The position numbers and the translations under genes were made by a program. A model generated the notes under the pieces. That model searched no databases and was not told the origin of the DNA. It worked only from the letters and a program-made list of their open reading frames with translations. A stretch of DNA of 64,000 bases, taken from Mycobacterium sp. PSTR-4-N. Lineage in GTDB: Bacteria; Actinomycetota; Actinomycetes; Mycobacteriales; Mycobacteriaceae. Location of the stretch: contig NZ_JAKRFN010000022.1 of the NCBI RefSeq assembly GCF_022348085.1, positions 1-64,000 of the forward strand, written 5' to 3'. Below are positions 16,930 to 25,157 of the stretch, one piece after another. Each line of letters begins with the position of its first letter. The first letter of the stretch is position 1.

Positions 16930-17784
16930 ATGGAGACGCCGCGCCTGCTGTTCGTCCACGCCCACCCCGACGACGAGACCCTCACCACCGGCGGCACGAT
17001 CGCGCACTACTGCGCCCGCGGCGCGCAGGTGCAGGTGCTGACGTGCACGCTGGGCGAGGAGGGTGAGGTGATCGGGGAGCAGTGGGCGCAGCTGGCCGTC
17101 GACGCGGCCGATCAGCTGGGTGGTTACCGGATCGGCGAACTGACCGCCGCGCTCGCCGCGCTCGGGGTCGACCGGCCCCGCTATCTCGGCGGCGCCGGCC
17201 GGTGGCGGGATTCCGGGATGGCGGGCACGCCCGCCCGGCACCGGCAACGGTTCGTCGACGGTGACCTCGACGAGCAGACCGCCGCACTCGCGGCGGTGAT
17301 CGACGACCTTCGCCCGCACGTCGTCGTCACCTACGACCCGCAGGGCGGTTACGGCCACCCCGACCACATCCATGCCCATCGCATCGCGACGGCCGGCGTC
17401 GCCGCAGCACAGTGGCAGGTGCCGAAGTTCTACTGGAACGTCATGTCGCAGAACGCACTTCGCGACGGCCTCGCCGGGCTCTCGGGGCTCCCGGCGCACT
17501 GGATCACCCTCGAGCCCGAGGAGCTGCCGCTCATCGGATTCGCCGACGACACGATCGACGCCGCCCTCGACATCAGTGCCCACCTGCCCGCCAAGGTTGC
17601 CGCGTTGCGCGCGCACGCGACCCAGGTGCAGGTGGCCCCGGACGGGGCGGCGATGGCGCTGTCCAACGACATCGCCCTGCCGGTGCCGGCGGTGGAACAC
17701 TACGTGCTGGTCTCCGGTGAGGCGGGGGAGCGCGATGAGCGGGGATGGGAGACGGATCTGCTCGCCGGGTTGAGCCTCGGGTGA
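16930..17784 (+). CDS. mshB: GlcNAc-Ins deacetylase MshB (mycothiol synthesis)
   Basis: A 284-aa zinc amidase of the LmbE/PIG-L family. It removes the acetyl group from GlcNAc-inositol, the second committed step of mycothiol synthesis in the cytosol. Zinc and catalytic residues are visible: His12, Asp14, Asp15 and Glu16 in AHPDDE and His143/His146 in YGHPDHIHAHR. MshB-specific signatures include YDPQGGYGHPDH and LGGAGRWRDSGM. Start ATG; length agrees with Rv1170. It is divergent from the CLC gene and followed by a small ORF and a Rv1171-like gene, as in other mycobacteria. Confidence 0.95.
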   Translation: METPRLLFVHAHPDDETLTTGGTIAHYCARGAQVQVLTCTLGEEGEVIGEQWAQLAVDAADQLGGYRIGELTAALAALGVDRPRYLGGAGRWRDSGMAGTPARHRQRFVDGDLDEQTAALAAVIDDLRPHVVVTYDPQGGYGHPDHIHAHRIATAGVAAAQWQVPKFYWNVMSQNALRDGLAGLSGLPAHWITLEPEELPLIGFADDTIDAALDISAHLPAKVAALRAHATQVQVAPDGAAMALSNDIALPVPAVEHYVLVSGEAGERDERGWETDLLAGLSLG

Positions 17785-17812
17785 GCCGAGGGTGAGGTGG
17801 GGCCGGACGGGG

Positions 17813-17818
17813 TACGCT
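17813..17818 (+). promoter_or_regulatory. Possible -10 box for the small ORF and Rv1171-like gene
   Basis: TACGCT in the gap after mshB, 34 nt before the ATG of the 35-codon ORF. It would give a short leader containing the GGAAGGGAAG ribosome site. Weak evidence: hexamer match and position only. Confidence 0.35.
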
Positions 17819-17852
17819 GCCCTGGTCTGCCCGACGCGCGGAAGGGAAGCCC

Positions 17853-17960
17853 ATGGATCCGGATCTCGATCCCAACCTGCAGCACTGGCAGGATCGCCTC
17901 GACAACTTCCAGTGGGTCGTGGGCTCCCTGGTTTCCGTGCTCGACAGCATCCCGACCTGA
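17853..17960 (+). CDS. 35-codon small protein upstream of the Rv1171-like gene
   Basis: ATG 17853 preceded by GGAAGGGAAG 4-13 nt upstream encodes a 35-residue peptide. Its N-terminal part is acidic and Pro-rich (MDPDLDPN), followed by an amphipathic stretch (HWQDRLDNFQWVVGSLVSVL). The stop TGA shares bases with the CTG that most likely starts the next gene, a coupling arrangement. Composition looks like a real small protein rather than random GC-rich sequence, but I recognise no family. It could also serve only as a coupling leader for the membrane protein downstream. Confidence 0.5.
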   Translation: MDPDLDPNLQHWQDRLDNFQWVVGSLVSVLDSIPT

Positions 17961-18382
17961 GTTCTCCCGCACCGCCGGCCTCCGACCGGCTGCGCTTTTT
18001 CGTGCTCGCCGTCCTGTCGTTCGACGGCGTGCTCTCGGCGTTGATGGCCGTCTTCTTCCTTCCGCTGCGGCTAGGCGGTGTGCCCGTCCCGATCAGTGCC
18101 GTCGTCAGTGGGGCGATCAACGTGGCGCTGGTGTGGGTCGCCCTGCAGTGGACAACGTCGACACGGCTGGCGGCCGCGCCGCTGTGGGCGTGGCTCGCGA
18201 CCGTGCTGCTGTGCACTTTCGGTGGTCCGGGCGACGACATCGTCTTCGGCGGAGTCGGGCTGATGGAGTACGCGTCGATCCTGCTCATCGCCGTCGGCGC
18301 GCTGCCCGCGGGCTGGCTGCTGACCCGGCGACGGGCGGCGGCGGAACGCAGCGGGGCGCGCCCCGTCCCGAACCGCCGTTGA
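17957..18382 (+). CDS. Small four-helix membrane protein (Rv1171-like)
   Basis: About 141 aa with four hydrophobic segments (FFVLAVLSFDGVLSALM, ISAVVSGAINVALVWVAL, LWAWLATVLLC, ASILLIAVGALPAG), an integral membrane protein of unknown function. It sits between mshB and fbiC like Rv1171. No ATG or GTG precedes the conserved first helix except far upstream in non-coding-looking sequence. A CTG at 17957, overlapping the stop of the 35-codon ORF, gives the expected SSPAP N-terminus; a GTG inside helix 1 (FFVLA) is the alternative. CTG initiation with translational coupling is therefore inferred. Confidence 0.7.
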   Translation: MSSPAPPASDRLRFFVLAVLSFDGVLSALMAVFFLPLRLGGVPVPISAVVSGAINVALVWVALQWTTSTRLAAAPLWAWLATVLLCTFGGPGDDIVFGGVGLMEYASILLIAVGALPAGWLLTRRRAAAERSGARPVPNRR

Positions 18383-18466
18383 CTACTGTGGCCGGTATGC
18401 CAGGCGCTGTTGTTTCAGAATGTGAGACGCGCGGATGATCCGCGTCGACGCCGGGGTTATGGGGAA

Positions 18467-21046
18467 GTGGCTCTGAATTCCCAGCGCGGCACCGATCTGC
18501 CCACTCCCAGCCTGCCCCCTGCGTCCGTACCGCCCTCGGCGGCGGCGATGCGACGAGTGTTGCGACGCGCGCGCGACGGAGTGGCGCTGAACGTGGAGGA
18601 AGCCGCGGTCGCGATGACGGCCCGTGGCGACGATCTCGCCGACCTGTGTGCCAGCGCGGCGCGGGTGCGCGACGCCGGCCTGGAGGCCGCGGGCAGGCGG
18701 GGCGCGCAGGGCCGGCTGCCGGTGTCGTACTCGCGCAAGGTGTTCATCCCCGTGACGCACCTGTGCCGTGACACCTGCCATTACTGCACGTTCGTCACGG
18801 TGCCGGGCCGGCTGCGCGCGCAGGGCAAGGGCATGTTCATGGAGCCCGACGAGATCCTCGAGGTGGCCCGCCAGGGTGCCGAGATGGGATGCAAGGAAGC
18901 CCTTTTCACGCTGGGGGATCGGCCGGAGGCGCGCTGGGACGAGGCGCGGCAGTGGCTCGACGAACGCGGTTACGACTCGACCCTGGACTACGTGCGGGCC
19001 ATGGCCATCCGGGTGCTGGAGGAGACCGGCCTGCTGCCCCACCTCAATCCCGGGGTGATGAGCTGGTCGGAGCTCTCCCGGCTCAAGCCGGTGGCGCCGT
19101 CGATGGGGATGATGCTCGAGACGACGTCGCGACGGTTGTTCGAGACGAAGGGGCTGGCCCACTACGGCAGCCCCGACAAGGACCCGGCGGTGCGGTTGCG
19201 CACGCTCGACGATGCGGGCCGGTTGTCGATCCCGTTCACCACCGGGCTGCTGGTCGGCATCGGGGAGACGCTGACCGAGCGGGCGGAGACGATCCACGCG
19301 ATCCGCCGCTCACACCGGGAGTTCGGGCACGTGCAGGAAGTGATCGTGCAGAACTTCCGCGCCAAGGACCACACCGCGATGGCGGCGACGCCGGATGCGG
19401 GGATCGACGACTTCCTGGCCACGATCGCGGTGACGCGTCTGGTGATGGGTCCGAAGATGCGCATCCAGGCGCCACCGAATCTGGTGTCGCGGGCCGAGTG
19501 CCTGTCGTTGATCGGGGCCGGGGTCGACGACTGGGGTGGTGTCTCCCCGCTGACCCCCGATCACGTGAACCCCGAACGGCCCTGGCCTGCACTCGACGAG
19601 TTGGCCGCGGTCACCGCCGACGCCGGCTACGACCTGGTGCAGCGGTTGACCGCGCAGCCGCAGTACGTCACCGCCGGTGCGGCGTGGATCGATCCACGCG
19701 TGGGCGGGCATGTCGCCGCGCTGGCCGACCCCGACACGGGCTACGCACGCGACGTGAACCCGGTCGGGCGGCCCTGGCAGGAGCCCGACGAAGCCGCCGA
19801 ATCACTGGGCCGGGTCGACCTGCACGCTGCCATCGACAGCGAGGGCCGTCGCACCGAGACCCGCAGCGATCTGGGGTCGGCGTTCGGCGACTGGGACGCG
19901 ATCCGCGCCAAGGTGTCGGAGTTGGCCGCCCGCGCGCCCGAACGCATCGACACCGATGTGCTGGCCGCGCTGCGCTCGGCCGAGGCGGACCCGGCGGGCT
20001 GCTCGGACGACGAGTACCTGGCGCTGGCCACGGCCGACGGCCCGGCTCTGGAGGCGGTCACCGCATTCGCCGACGCGCTGCGCCGTGACGTCGTCGGTGA
20101 CGACGTCACGTTCGTCGTGAACCGGAACATCAACTTCACCAACATCTGCTACACCGGCTGCCGGTTCTGCGCGTTCGCCCAGCGCAAGGGCGATGCCGAT
20201 GCGTTCTCGCTGTCGACGGCCGAGGTGGCCGACCGGGCGTGGGAAGCGCATGTGGCGGGCGCGACCGAGGTGTGCATGCAGGGTGGCATCGACCCCGAGC
20301 TGCCGGTCACCGGATATGCCGACCTGGTCCGGGCGGTCAAGGCGCGGGTGCCGTCGATGCATGTGCACGCGTTCTCACCGATGGAGATCGCCAACGGCGT
20401 GACGCGGGCGGGCACCTCGATTCGGGACTGGCTGACCGCGCTGCGCGAGGCCGGCCTCGACACGATCCCGGGCACGGCGGCCGAGATCCTCGACGACGAG
20501 GTGCGCTGGGTGCTGACCAAGGGCAAGCTGCCGACCCCGATGTGGATCGAGGTCATCACCACCGCCCACGAGGTCGGGCTGCGGTCGTCCTCGACGATGA
20601 TGTACGGCCACGTCGAGCAGCCACGGCACTGGGTGGGGCATCTCAACGTGCTGCGCGAGATCCAGGACAGCACCGGCGGTTTCACCGAGTTCGTGCCGCT
20701 GCCGTTCGTGCACCAGTCCTCGCCGCTGTATCTGGCGGGCGGCTCGCGGCCGGGTCCCACGCACCGGGACAATCGGGCGGTGCACGCGTTGGCGCGGATC
20801 ATGTTGCACGGCAGGATCTCCAACATCCAGACCTCGTGGGTGAAGCTCGGGGTCGAGCGCACCCAGGTGATGCTCAGCGGCGGGGCCAACGACCTCGGCG
20901 GCACGCTGATGGAGGAAACGATCTCGCGGATGGCGGGCTCGGAGAACGGCAGCGCCAAGACCGTCGCCGAACTCGTCGCGATCGCCGCCGGCATCGGGCG
21001 TCCCGCCCGGCAACGCTCGACGGACTACACCCCGCTGGCGGCCTAG
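18467..21046 (+). CDS. fbiC: FO synthase FbiC (coenzyme F420 synthesis)
   Basis: An 859-aa fusion of CofG and CofH radical-SAM enzymes that joins diaminouracil and tyrosine to form the deazaflavin FO, precursor of F420. The N-terminal cluster ligands are Cys100, Cys104 and Cys107 (CRDTCHYC) and the C-terminal set is Cys561, Cys565 and Cys568 (CYTGCRFC). Sequence agrees with Rv1173 along its length (recalled, 856 aa). GTG 18467 gives the family N-terminus; an upstream ATG at 18397 is out of frame. A GGGGAA run lies almost against the start, which is unusually tight. It supplies F420 for the many F420-dependent oxidoreductases of this genus. Confidence 0.95.
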   Translation: MALNSQRGTDLPTPSLPPASVPPSAAAMRRVLRRARDGVALNVEEAAVAMTARGDDLADLCASAARVRDAGLEAAGRRGAQGRLPVSYSRKVFIPVTHLCRDTCHYCTFVTVPGRLRAQGKGMFMEPDEILEVARQGAEMGCKEALFTLGDRPEARWDEARQWLDERGYDSTLDYVRAMAIRVLEETGLLPHLNPGVMSWSELSRLKPVAPSMGMMLETTSRRLFETKGLAHYGSPDKDPAVRLRTLDDAGRLSIPFTTGLLVGIGETLTERAETIHAIRRSHREFGHVQEVIVQNFRAKDHTAMAATPDAGIDDFLATIAVTRLVMGPKMRIQAPPNLVSRAECLSLIGAGVDDWGGVSPLTPDHVNPERPWPALDELAAVTADAGYDLVQRLTAQPQYVTAGAAWIDPRVGGHVAALADPDTGYARDVNPVGRPWQEPDEAAESLGRVDLHAAIDSEGRRTETRSDLGSAFGDWDAIRAKVSELAARAPERIDTDVLAALRSAEADPAGCSDDEYLALATADGPALEAVTAFADALRRDVVGDDVTFVVNRNINFTNICYTGCRFCAFAQRKGDADAFSLSTAEVADRAWEAHVAGATEVCMQGGIDPELPVTGYADLVRAVKARVPSMHVHAFSPMEIANGVTRAGTSIRDWLTALREAGLDTIPGTAAEILDDEVRWVLTKGKLPTPMWIEVITTAHEVGLRSSSTMMYGHVEQPRHWVGHLNVLREIQDSTGGFTEFVPLPFVHQSSPLYLAGGSRPGPTHRDNRAVHALARIMLHGRISNIQTSWVKLGVERTQVMLSGGANDLGGTLMEETISRMAGSENGSAKTVAELVAIAAGIGRPARQRSTDYTPLAA

Positions 21047-21054
21047 CTCTTCTC

Positions 21055-21141
21055 CGCGAGCGCTGGGGGCACCTCCCGCTTGCGGGGGAGCGTCTGCACG
21101 TCGACACGCCGCGACAGGCGGGCACTGTGCGCGCGCTCGAT
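21055..21141. repeat. Intergenic palindromic repeat, copy 1
   Basis: Between fbiC and the FAH-family gene. Starts CGCGAGCG, holds an inner hairpin (CCTCCCGC/GCGGGGGAG, about 21072-21090), then GCGTCTGCACGT, the core CGACACGCCG at 21102-21111, and ends GCGCGCGCTCG. The core and the GCGAGC/GCTCG borders recur at four further places in the window. It may also act as the fbiC terminator. Confidence 0.6.
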
Positions 21142-21199
21142 CGTGGGGACCGCGCACGTCCTCCCGCGCGTCACAGCCCGAGCTGGTATCACCTTCACT

Positions 21200-22111
21200 G
21201 TGAAGCTGCGACGGGCTCTGGTCGACGGACACATCGCGGTGCAAACGCTCGCTGCCGACGGCAGCTGGCAGGCCGCGCCTGACAGCGATGCGCTCGGTGG
21301 CCGGGTTTTCGACCGCGAGTGGGAACTCTCGATGGCCCGTCACCACCACCGGCTCTCGGGCCACCTGCTGCCCGTCCAGCCCGCGTCGTTTCGCGACTTC
21401 ATGCTCTACGAGCGGCACGCCATCGATGCAGCGCGCGGTCTGGTGCGGCGTTTCCATCCGGGCCAATCGCGCGCCGCCGGGATGGTGGAGAGACTGACGC
21501 GCCGCCCGTTCCCCGCGTTCAAGCCCAAGCCGCTGTTCTACCGTCAGCCGATCTACTACATGTCCAATCATCTGACGTTCGTGCCCAGCGGCACACCGAT
21601 CGATGTTCCGTCCTATTCGCGTGCATTGGATTTCGAGTTGGAAGTCGGGTTCGTCCTGCGCGCACCGCTGTTCAATGCCGACCCTGCCGAAGCGGTCGAG
21701 GCCATCGGCGCGTTCGTGGTCGTCAACGATTTCAGCGCCCGCGACGTACAGCGGGGGGAGATGGCGACCGGACTGGGCCCGCAGAAGGCCAAGCACTTCA
21801 CCTCGTCGATGTCGGTGCTCGCGGTGAGTGCCGATGAGATCCTGCCTCACATCGGCGATCTGACCGGATCGGTGACCATCAACGGCGCGACCGTGGGGAC
21901 AGTGTTCAGCAGGGGGATGCAATGGACGCTCGGCGAGATGCTCGCCCACGCATCTCGGGACGAAAGACTGTTTCCCGGAGAGCTGTTCGCCATGGGAACC
22001 TTGCCAGGTGGTTCCGGCATGGAGATGGGCCACTGGTTGCGACCCGGTGACCAGCTGACGTTGAGCATCGACCAGATCGGTGAGATAAGCCATCCGATCG
22101 TGACCACCTGA
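21200..22111 (+). CDS. Fumarylacetoacetate hydrolase family protein
   Basis: A 303-aa FAH-family enzyme. Metal ligands are seen in the DFELEVGFVL block (Glu-x-Glu), with Asp in VVNDFSARDVQ and Lys in QKAKHF following. The family cleaves or hydrolyses acylpyruvates and related 2-oxo acids. The N-terminal third (DFMLYERHAIDAARG) resembles the longer FAH-like proteins of actinobacteria rather than short FahD1 types. GTG 21200 is chosen because upstream in-frame sequence is repeat-derived. It is a single-gene unit after the fbiC repeat. The substrate is unknown; a role in aromatic or cholesterol side-chain catabolism would fit a mycobacterium but is only inference. Confidence 0.85.
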   Translation: MKLRRALVDGHIAVQTLAADGSWQAAPDSDALGGRVFDREWELSMARHHHRLSGHLLPVQPASFRDFMLYERHAIDAARGLVRRFHPGQSRAAGMVERLTRRPFPAFKPKPLFYRQPIYYMSNHLTFVPSGTPIDVPSYSRALDFELEVGFVLRAPLFNADPAEAVEAIGAFVVVNDFSARDVQRGEMATGLGPQKAKHFTSSMSVLAVSADEILPHIGDLTGSVTINGATVGTVFSRGMQWTLGEMLAHASRDERLFPGELFAMGTLPGGSGMEMGHWLRPGDQLTLSIDQIGEISHPIVTT

Positions 22112-22314
22112 CGACTCTCGATGACCACGGTTTTCGGATTTTCCGCGCATGGCGTTCGCTTCCTAGGTGGCCCGCATCGGTCATGTCGGCACCGAAGCCA
22201 CGTGGGGCCTCGTCGGCGAATGACCCGTTGTGTCCGACATCACGGGCCCCCGCCGTTCGGTTCTCGCGTTCGCCGCCGTCTCAAGGACAGCAACGGAAAA
22301 TCGAAGGAGTGATC
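22112..22314. other. Gap before the CsbD-like gene
   Basis: About 200 nt without a convincing gene. It contains an AT-richer patch at 22130-22145 and the GAAGGAGTG ribosome site of the next gene at its right end. A stress-type promoter would be expected here, but I could not identify one with confidence. Confidence 0.4.
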
Positions 22315-22731
22315 ATGGGAGAGCTGTCCGACAAGGCTCAGGAGATGGCCGGCCGCGCACAGGAAGCGATCGGTGACGCCACCGGCAACGACGATCTGCG
22401 CGCAGACGGCGCGGCCGACCGGGTCGAGGCCGAAGCGAAGCAGAAGGTCGACGAGGTCAAGCACAAGGCCGAGGACGTCACGCAGGCGGCCAACGAAAAG
22501 GCCTCGCAGGTCGTCGATTCCGTCCAGGACAAGGCCGGTGAGGTGAAGAACGCCGTTGCCGAGAACGCGCCGCAGACGTCGGGCGTCGTGCTCGCGGCAG
22601 CCGTCGGTGCCGTCGTCGTCGCGGTGCTGCTGCTGCGCCGCCGGAGCACCGCATCGGGTAAGCGTCACAAGGGCCGGAAGGTCGCCACGAAGGCGGTTTC
22701 GGCCGGGCTCAAGGAAGCCATCACCCGATGA
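22315..22731 (+). CDS. CsbD-like stress protein with C-terminal membrane segment
   Basis: A 138-aa protein. Residues 1-60 follow the CsbD pattern (KAQEMAGRAQEAIGDATG, then repeated Lys/Glu/Asp/Ala heptads such as VDEVKHKAEDVTQAANEKA) and should form an amphipathic helix. Residues about 88-107 are a single hydrophobic segment (VVLAAAVGAVVVAVLLL) followed by a Lys/Arg-rich tail. CsbD proteins are induced in general stress; their mechanism is unknown. ATG 22315 has GAAGGAG 7 nt upstream. A strong hairpin directly after the stop separates it from the convergent YceI gene. Confidence 0.82.
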   Translation: MGELSDKAQEMAGRAQEAIGDATGNDDLRADGAADRVEAEAKQKVDEVKHKAEDVTQAANEKASQVVDSVQDKAGEVKNAVAENAPQTSGVVLAAAVGAVVVAVLLLRRRSTASGKRHKGRKVATKAVSAGLKEAITR

Positions 22732-22736
22732 TGAAG

Positions 22737-22768
22737 CGGGCCGCATCGCCGCAGGGCGATGCGGCCCG
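22737..22768. terminator. Bidirectional hairpin terminator between csbD-like and yceI genes
   Basis: A perfect 14-bp stem (CGGGCCGCATCGCC and its complement) with a 4-nt loop GCAG, placed between two convergent stop codons. There is no U tract, as is common in mycobacteria. Confidence 0.85.
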
Positions 22769-22774
22769 TGAACG

Positions 22775-23323
22775 TCAGGCCTGCTTCAGTGCTTCGATCT
22801 CCAGCGTGATCGTGACCTTGTCGCCCACCACGGCGCCGCCCGTCTCCAGCGGCATGTCGATGTCGATGCCGAAGTCCTTGCGGTTCAGTACGACTGACGC
22901 CTCGAAGCCGGCCACCTCGCCGTGTCCCATGCCGGGGTTCACCCCGTTGAACTCGAGCTCCAGTGAGATCGCCTTGGTGACGCCCTTGAGGGTGAAGTCT
23001 CCCTCGAGCACGTAATGATCGCCGGCTTCACGCACCGAGGTGGAGGCGAAGGTGGCGACGGGGTGGTTCTCGACGTCGAAGAAGTCGGCGGCCTTCAGGT
23101 GCGCGTCCCGTTGCTCGTTGCGGGTGTCGATCGAGTCGACCGCGATCTCGGCCTGCACGGACGGCGTGCCGTCCTCGGCGACGGTGATGGTCCCGCTGAA
23201 CGTGTCGAATCCGCCGCGGACCTTGCTCACCACGAGGTGGCGTACGGAGAAGTTGACCGAGGAGTGGACGGGGTCGATCGCCCAGGTGCCGGTCGGCAGG
23301 GCAGTGGCAACAGAACTGGTCAT
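22775..23323 (-). CDS. YceI-family lipid-binding protein
   Basis: A 182-aa YceI-domain protein, a lipocalin-like barrel that binds isoprenoid chains. Typical blocks are visible: WAIDPVHSSVNFSVRHLV near the start, RGGFDTFSGTITV, SIDTRNEQRDAHLKAADFFDVENHP, and the GDFTLKGVTKAISL strand. There is no signal peptide, so it is a cytoplasmic member as in other mycobacteria. ATG start with GGAAGGAA upstream. Two small palindromes at 23345-23359 and 23377-23390 lie in its promoter region. Role in isoprenoid or polyketide quinone handling is inferred from the family. Confidence 0.9.
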   Translation of the reverse strand: MTSSVATALPTGTWAIDPVHSSVNFSVRHLVVSKVRGGFDTFSGTITVAEDGTPSVQAEIAVDSIDTRNEQRDAHLKAADFFDVENHPVATFASTSVREAGDHYVLEGDFTLKGVTKAISLELEFNGVNPGMGHGEVAGFEASVVLNRKDFGIDIDMPLETGGAVVGDKVTITLEIEALKQA

Positions 23324-23625
23324 GAGGATTCCTTCCGGACGTGTGTCGGACGATCCGACGCTGGCACCGGCTGAAACGGACCGCGGTCCGAATCCATTCC
23401 CGACACTCCCGATCGTCTTCCCCCGAGGTGCGACGCGCGTGGTATCTGCGACGTTTAGTATCAGTAACCACGCGGAACCCCTACCGGGGATTCGCGGAGT
23501 TAGGGCACACTGACACGCGCGGCCATCCAGCGGCAGGGATACTTGCTGAGCCGGTCGCGCCGACCAGCGCGCCTACCGGGAACAGCCCACCGGACAGGTA
23601 GTTCGAGAGGACTTAGGAGAAGTTC
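23324..23625. promoter_or_regulatory. Divergent yceI/fdxC regulatory region with two palindromes
   Basis: 302 nt without a gene. It contains two perfect small inverted repeats on the yceI side: GTCGGA-CGA-TCCGAC at 23345-23359 and CGGACCGCGGTCCG at 23377-23390. The fdxC side has an AT-richer GTTTAGTATCAGTAA stretch near 23452-23466, a CCCCTACCGGGG dyad, and AGGAGAAG before the fdxC start. The palindromes share GGA/TCC elements and could be sites for one dimeric regulator. Confidence 0.5.
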
Positions 23626-23949
23626 GTGACGTACACGATTGCCGAGCCCTGCGTCGACGTCAAAGACAAGGCATGCATCGAGGAATGCCCGGTCGACTGC
23701 ATCTACGAGGGCGCCCGGATGCTGTACATCCACCCCGATGAGTGCGTCGACTGCGGCGCCTGCGAGCCGGTGTGCCCGGTCGAGGCCATCTACTACGAAG
23801 ACGATGTGCCGGACCAGTGGGCCAGCTACACGCAGATCAACGCCGACTTCTTCAGCGAGCTGGGCTCGCCCGGCGGCGCATCGAAGGTCGGCCAGACCGA
23901 CAACGATCCGCAGGCGGTCAAGGACCTGCCCCCGCAGGGTGAGGACTGA
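23626..23949 (+). CDS. fdxC: Seven-iron ferredoxin FdxC
   Basis: A 107-aa 3Fe-4S/4Fe-4S ferredoxin carrying electrons to cytochromes P450 and other oxidoreductases. Ligand pattern: Cys9, Cys17, Cys21 and Cys25 in the first half, and Cys40xxCys43xxCys46xxxCys50-Pro in the second. The C-terminal extension after DDVPDQW is normal for the actinobacterial type. GTG start with an AGGAGAAG ribosome site. dapC follows after 23 nt, an arrangement also recalled for Rv1177-Rv1178, so the two are probably co-transcribed. Confidence 0.95.
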   Translation: MTYTIAEPCVDVKDKACIEECPVDCIYEGARMLYIHPDECVDCGACEPVCPVEAIYYEDDVPDQWASYTQINADFFSELGSPGGASKVGQTDNDPQAVKDLPPQGED

Positions 23950-23972
23950 CCGCATCGACGGGACACGGTCCC

Positions 23973-25082
23973 GTGCCTGACTTCGCCGCCCGTCGCCGGT
24001 CGGCGTCGCTCCCCGTCTTCCCGTGGGACACCCTGGCCGACGTCACCGCCGCCGCACGGGCCCATCCGGACGGCATCGTCGACCTGTCGGTGGGCACCCC
24101 CGTCGACCCGGTCGCGCCGCTGATCCGAGACGCACTCGCGGCAGCCGGCGCGGCGCCCGGCTATCCGACCACCGCCGGCACCCCCGCGCTGCGGAACGCG
24201 GCGGTCGCCGCGCTCGGCAGGCGGTACGGCGTCACCGGGCTCACGCCGTCGGCGGTACTCCCGGTGATCGGTACGAAAGAGGTGATCGCCTGGTTGCCGA
24301 CCCTGCTCGGCCTCGGCGCCGCCGACACCGTCGTCGTCCCCGAGTTGGCCTATCCCACCTACGAGGTGGGCGCGCTACTCGCCGGTTCGGCCGTCGTGCG
24401 CGCCGACTCGCTGACCCAGCTGGGACCCGCGGTACCTGCACTGGTGTTCCTCAACTCACCGAGCAACCCGACGGGCAAGGTGCTGGGAGTCGAGCATCTG
24501 CGCAAGGTCGTCGGCTGGGCACGCGAGCGCGGAGTGCTGATCGCCTCCGACGAGTGCTATCTGGGGTTGGCCTGGGACGCCGAACCGCTGTCGGTGCTGC
24601 ATCCCGATGTCTGCGACGGTGACCACACCGGGCTCCTGGCCATGCACTCCTTGTCGAAGACGTCGTCGCTGGCGAGCTACCGCGCCGGCTTCGTCGCCGG
24701 CGACGCCGCAGTGGTCGCCGAACTGCTCGCGGTGCGTAAACACGCCGGCATGATGGTCCCGACGCCGGTGCAATCCGCGATGGTGGCCGCGCTGGACGAC
24801 GACGCACACGAGCAAGAGCAGCGGGCGCGGTATCAGCGCCGGCGGGACCTGCTGCTGCCGGCGTTGCGTGCGGCCGGATTCACGGTCGACCACTCGGAGG
24901 CCGGCCTCTACCTGTGGGCCACCCGCGACGAGCCGGGCCGCGAGACACTCGCCTGGCTCGCCGAGCGGGGCATCCTTGTGGCTCCCGGCGAGTTCTACGG
25001 ACCGCGCGGTGCCCGGCACGTGCGCGTGGCGCTGACCGCGACCGACGAGCGGATCGCCGCCGCGGTGGCCCGGCTGGCCTGA
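23973..25082 (+). CDS. dapC: Succinyldiaminopimelate transaminase DapC
   Basis: A 369-aa fold-type I PLP aminotransferase converting N-succinyl-2-amino-6-ketopimelate to N-succinyl-diaminopimelate in lysine and peptidoglycan precursor synthesis. The PLP lysine is Lys229 (SLSKTSSLASYRAGF). NSPSNPTG is the conserved Asn-Pro-x-Gly turn, and ASDECY holds the PLP-contacting Asp and Tyr. The arginine clamp lies in ARHVRVALT near the end. GTG start. dapD and dapE lie elsewhere in this window (36.5 and 41.8 kb). Annotation follows the actinobacterial DapC family; a general aminotransferase activity is also possible. Confidence 0.88.
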   Translation: MPDFAARRRSASLPVFPWDTLADVTAAARAHPDGIVDLSVGTPVDPVAPLIRDALAAAGAAPGYPTTAGTPALRNAAVAALGRRYGVTGLTPSAVLPVIGTKEVIAWLPTLLGLGAADTVVVPELAYPTYEVGALLAGSAVVRADSLTQLGPAVPALVFLNSPSNPTGKVLGVEHLRKVVGWARERGVLIASDECYLGLAWDAEPLSVLHPDVCDGDHTGLLAMHSLSKTSSLASYRAGFVAGDAAVVAELLAVRKHAGMMVPTPVQSAMVAALDDDAHEQEQRARYQRRRDLLLPALRAAGFTVDHSEAGLYLWATRDEPGRETLAWLAERGILVAPGEFYGPRGARHVRVALTATDERIAAAVARLA

Positions 25083-25091
25083 GTTCTCTTG

Positions 25092-25157
25092 CGCGAGCAG
25101 ACGCGAACTCGAGCGCGACACGCCGCAAACAGCTCGAGACTGTGTCTGGTCGCGCTC
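25092..25157. repeat. Intergenic palindromic repeat, copy 2
   Basis: Between dapC and the phenolic acid decarboxylase gene. Left arm GCGAGCAGACGCGAACTCGAG, centre CGACACGCCG at 25116-25125, right arm beginning CTCGAGACTGTGTCTGGTCGCG. It touches the stop codon of the decarboxylase gene. The large dyad could also terminate both convergent genes. Confidence 0.7.

Noticed and set aside
18397..18466. ATG at 18397 as the fbiC start
   Set aside because: It is not in the fbiC frame; GTG 18467 gives the family N-terminus.
20375..22150. A long minus-strand frame opposite fbiC and the FAH-family gene
   Set aside because: Composition is typical of antisense reading (His/Arg/Gln-rich), and both plus-strand genes are clearly real.
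22121..22312. A 63-codon ORF between the FAH-family and CsbD-like genes
   Set aside because: No ribosome site, biased shadow-like composition and overlap with the leader of the next gene.
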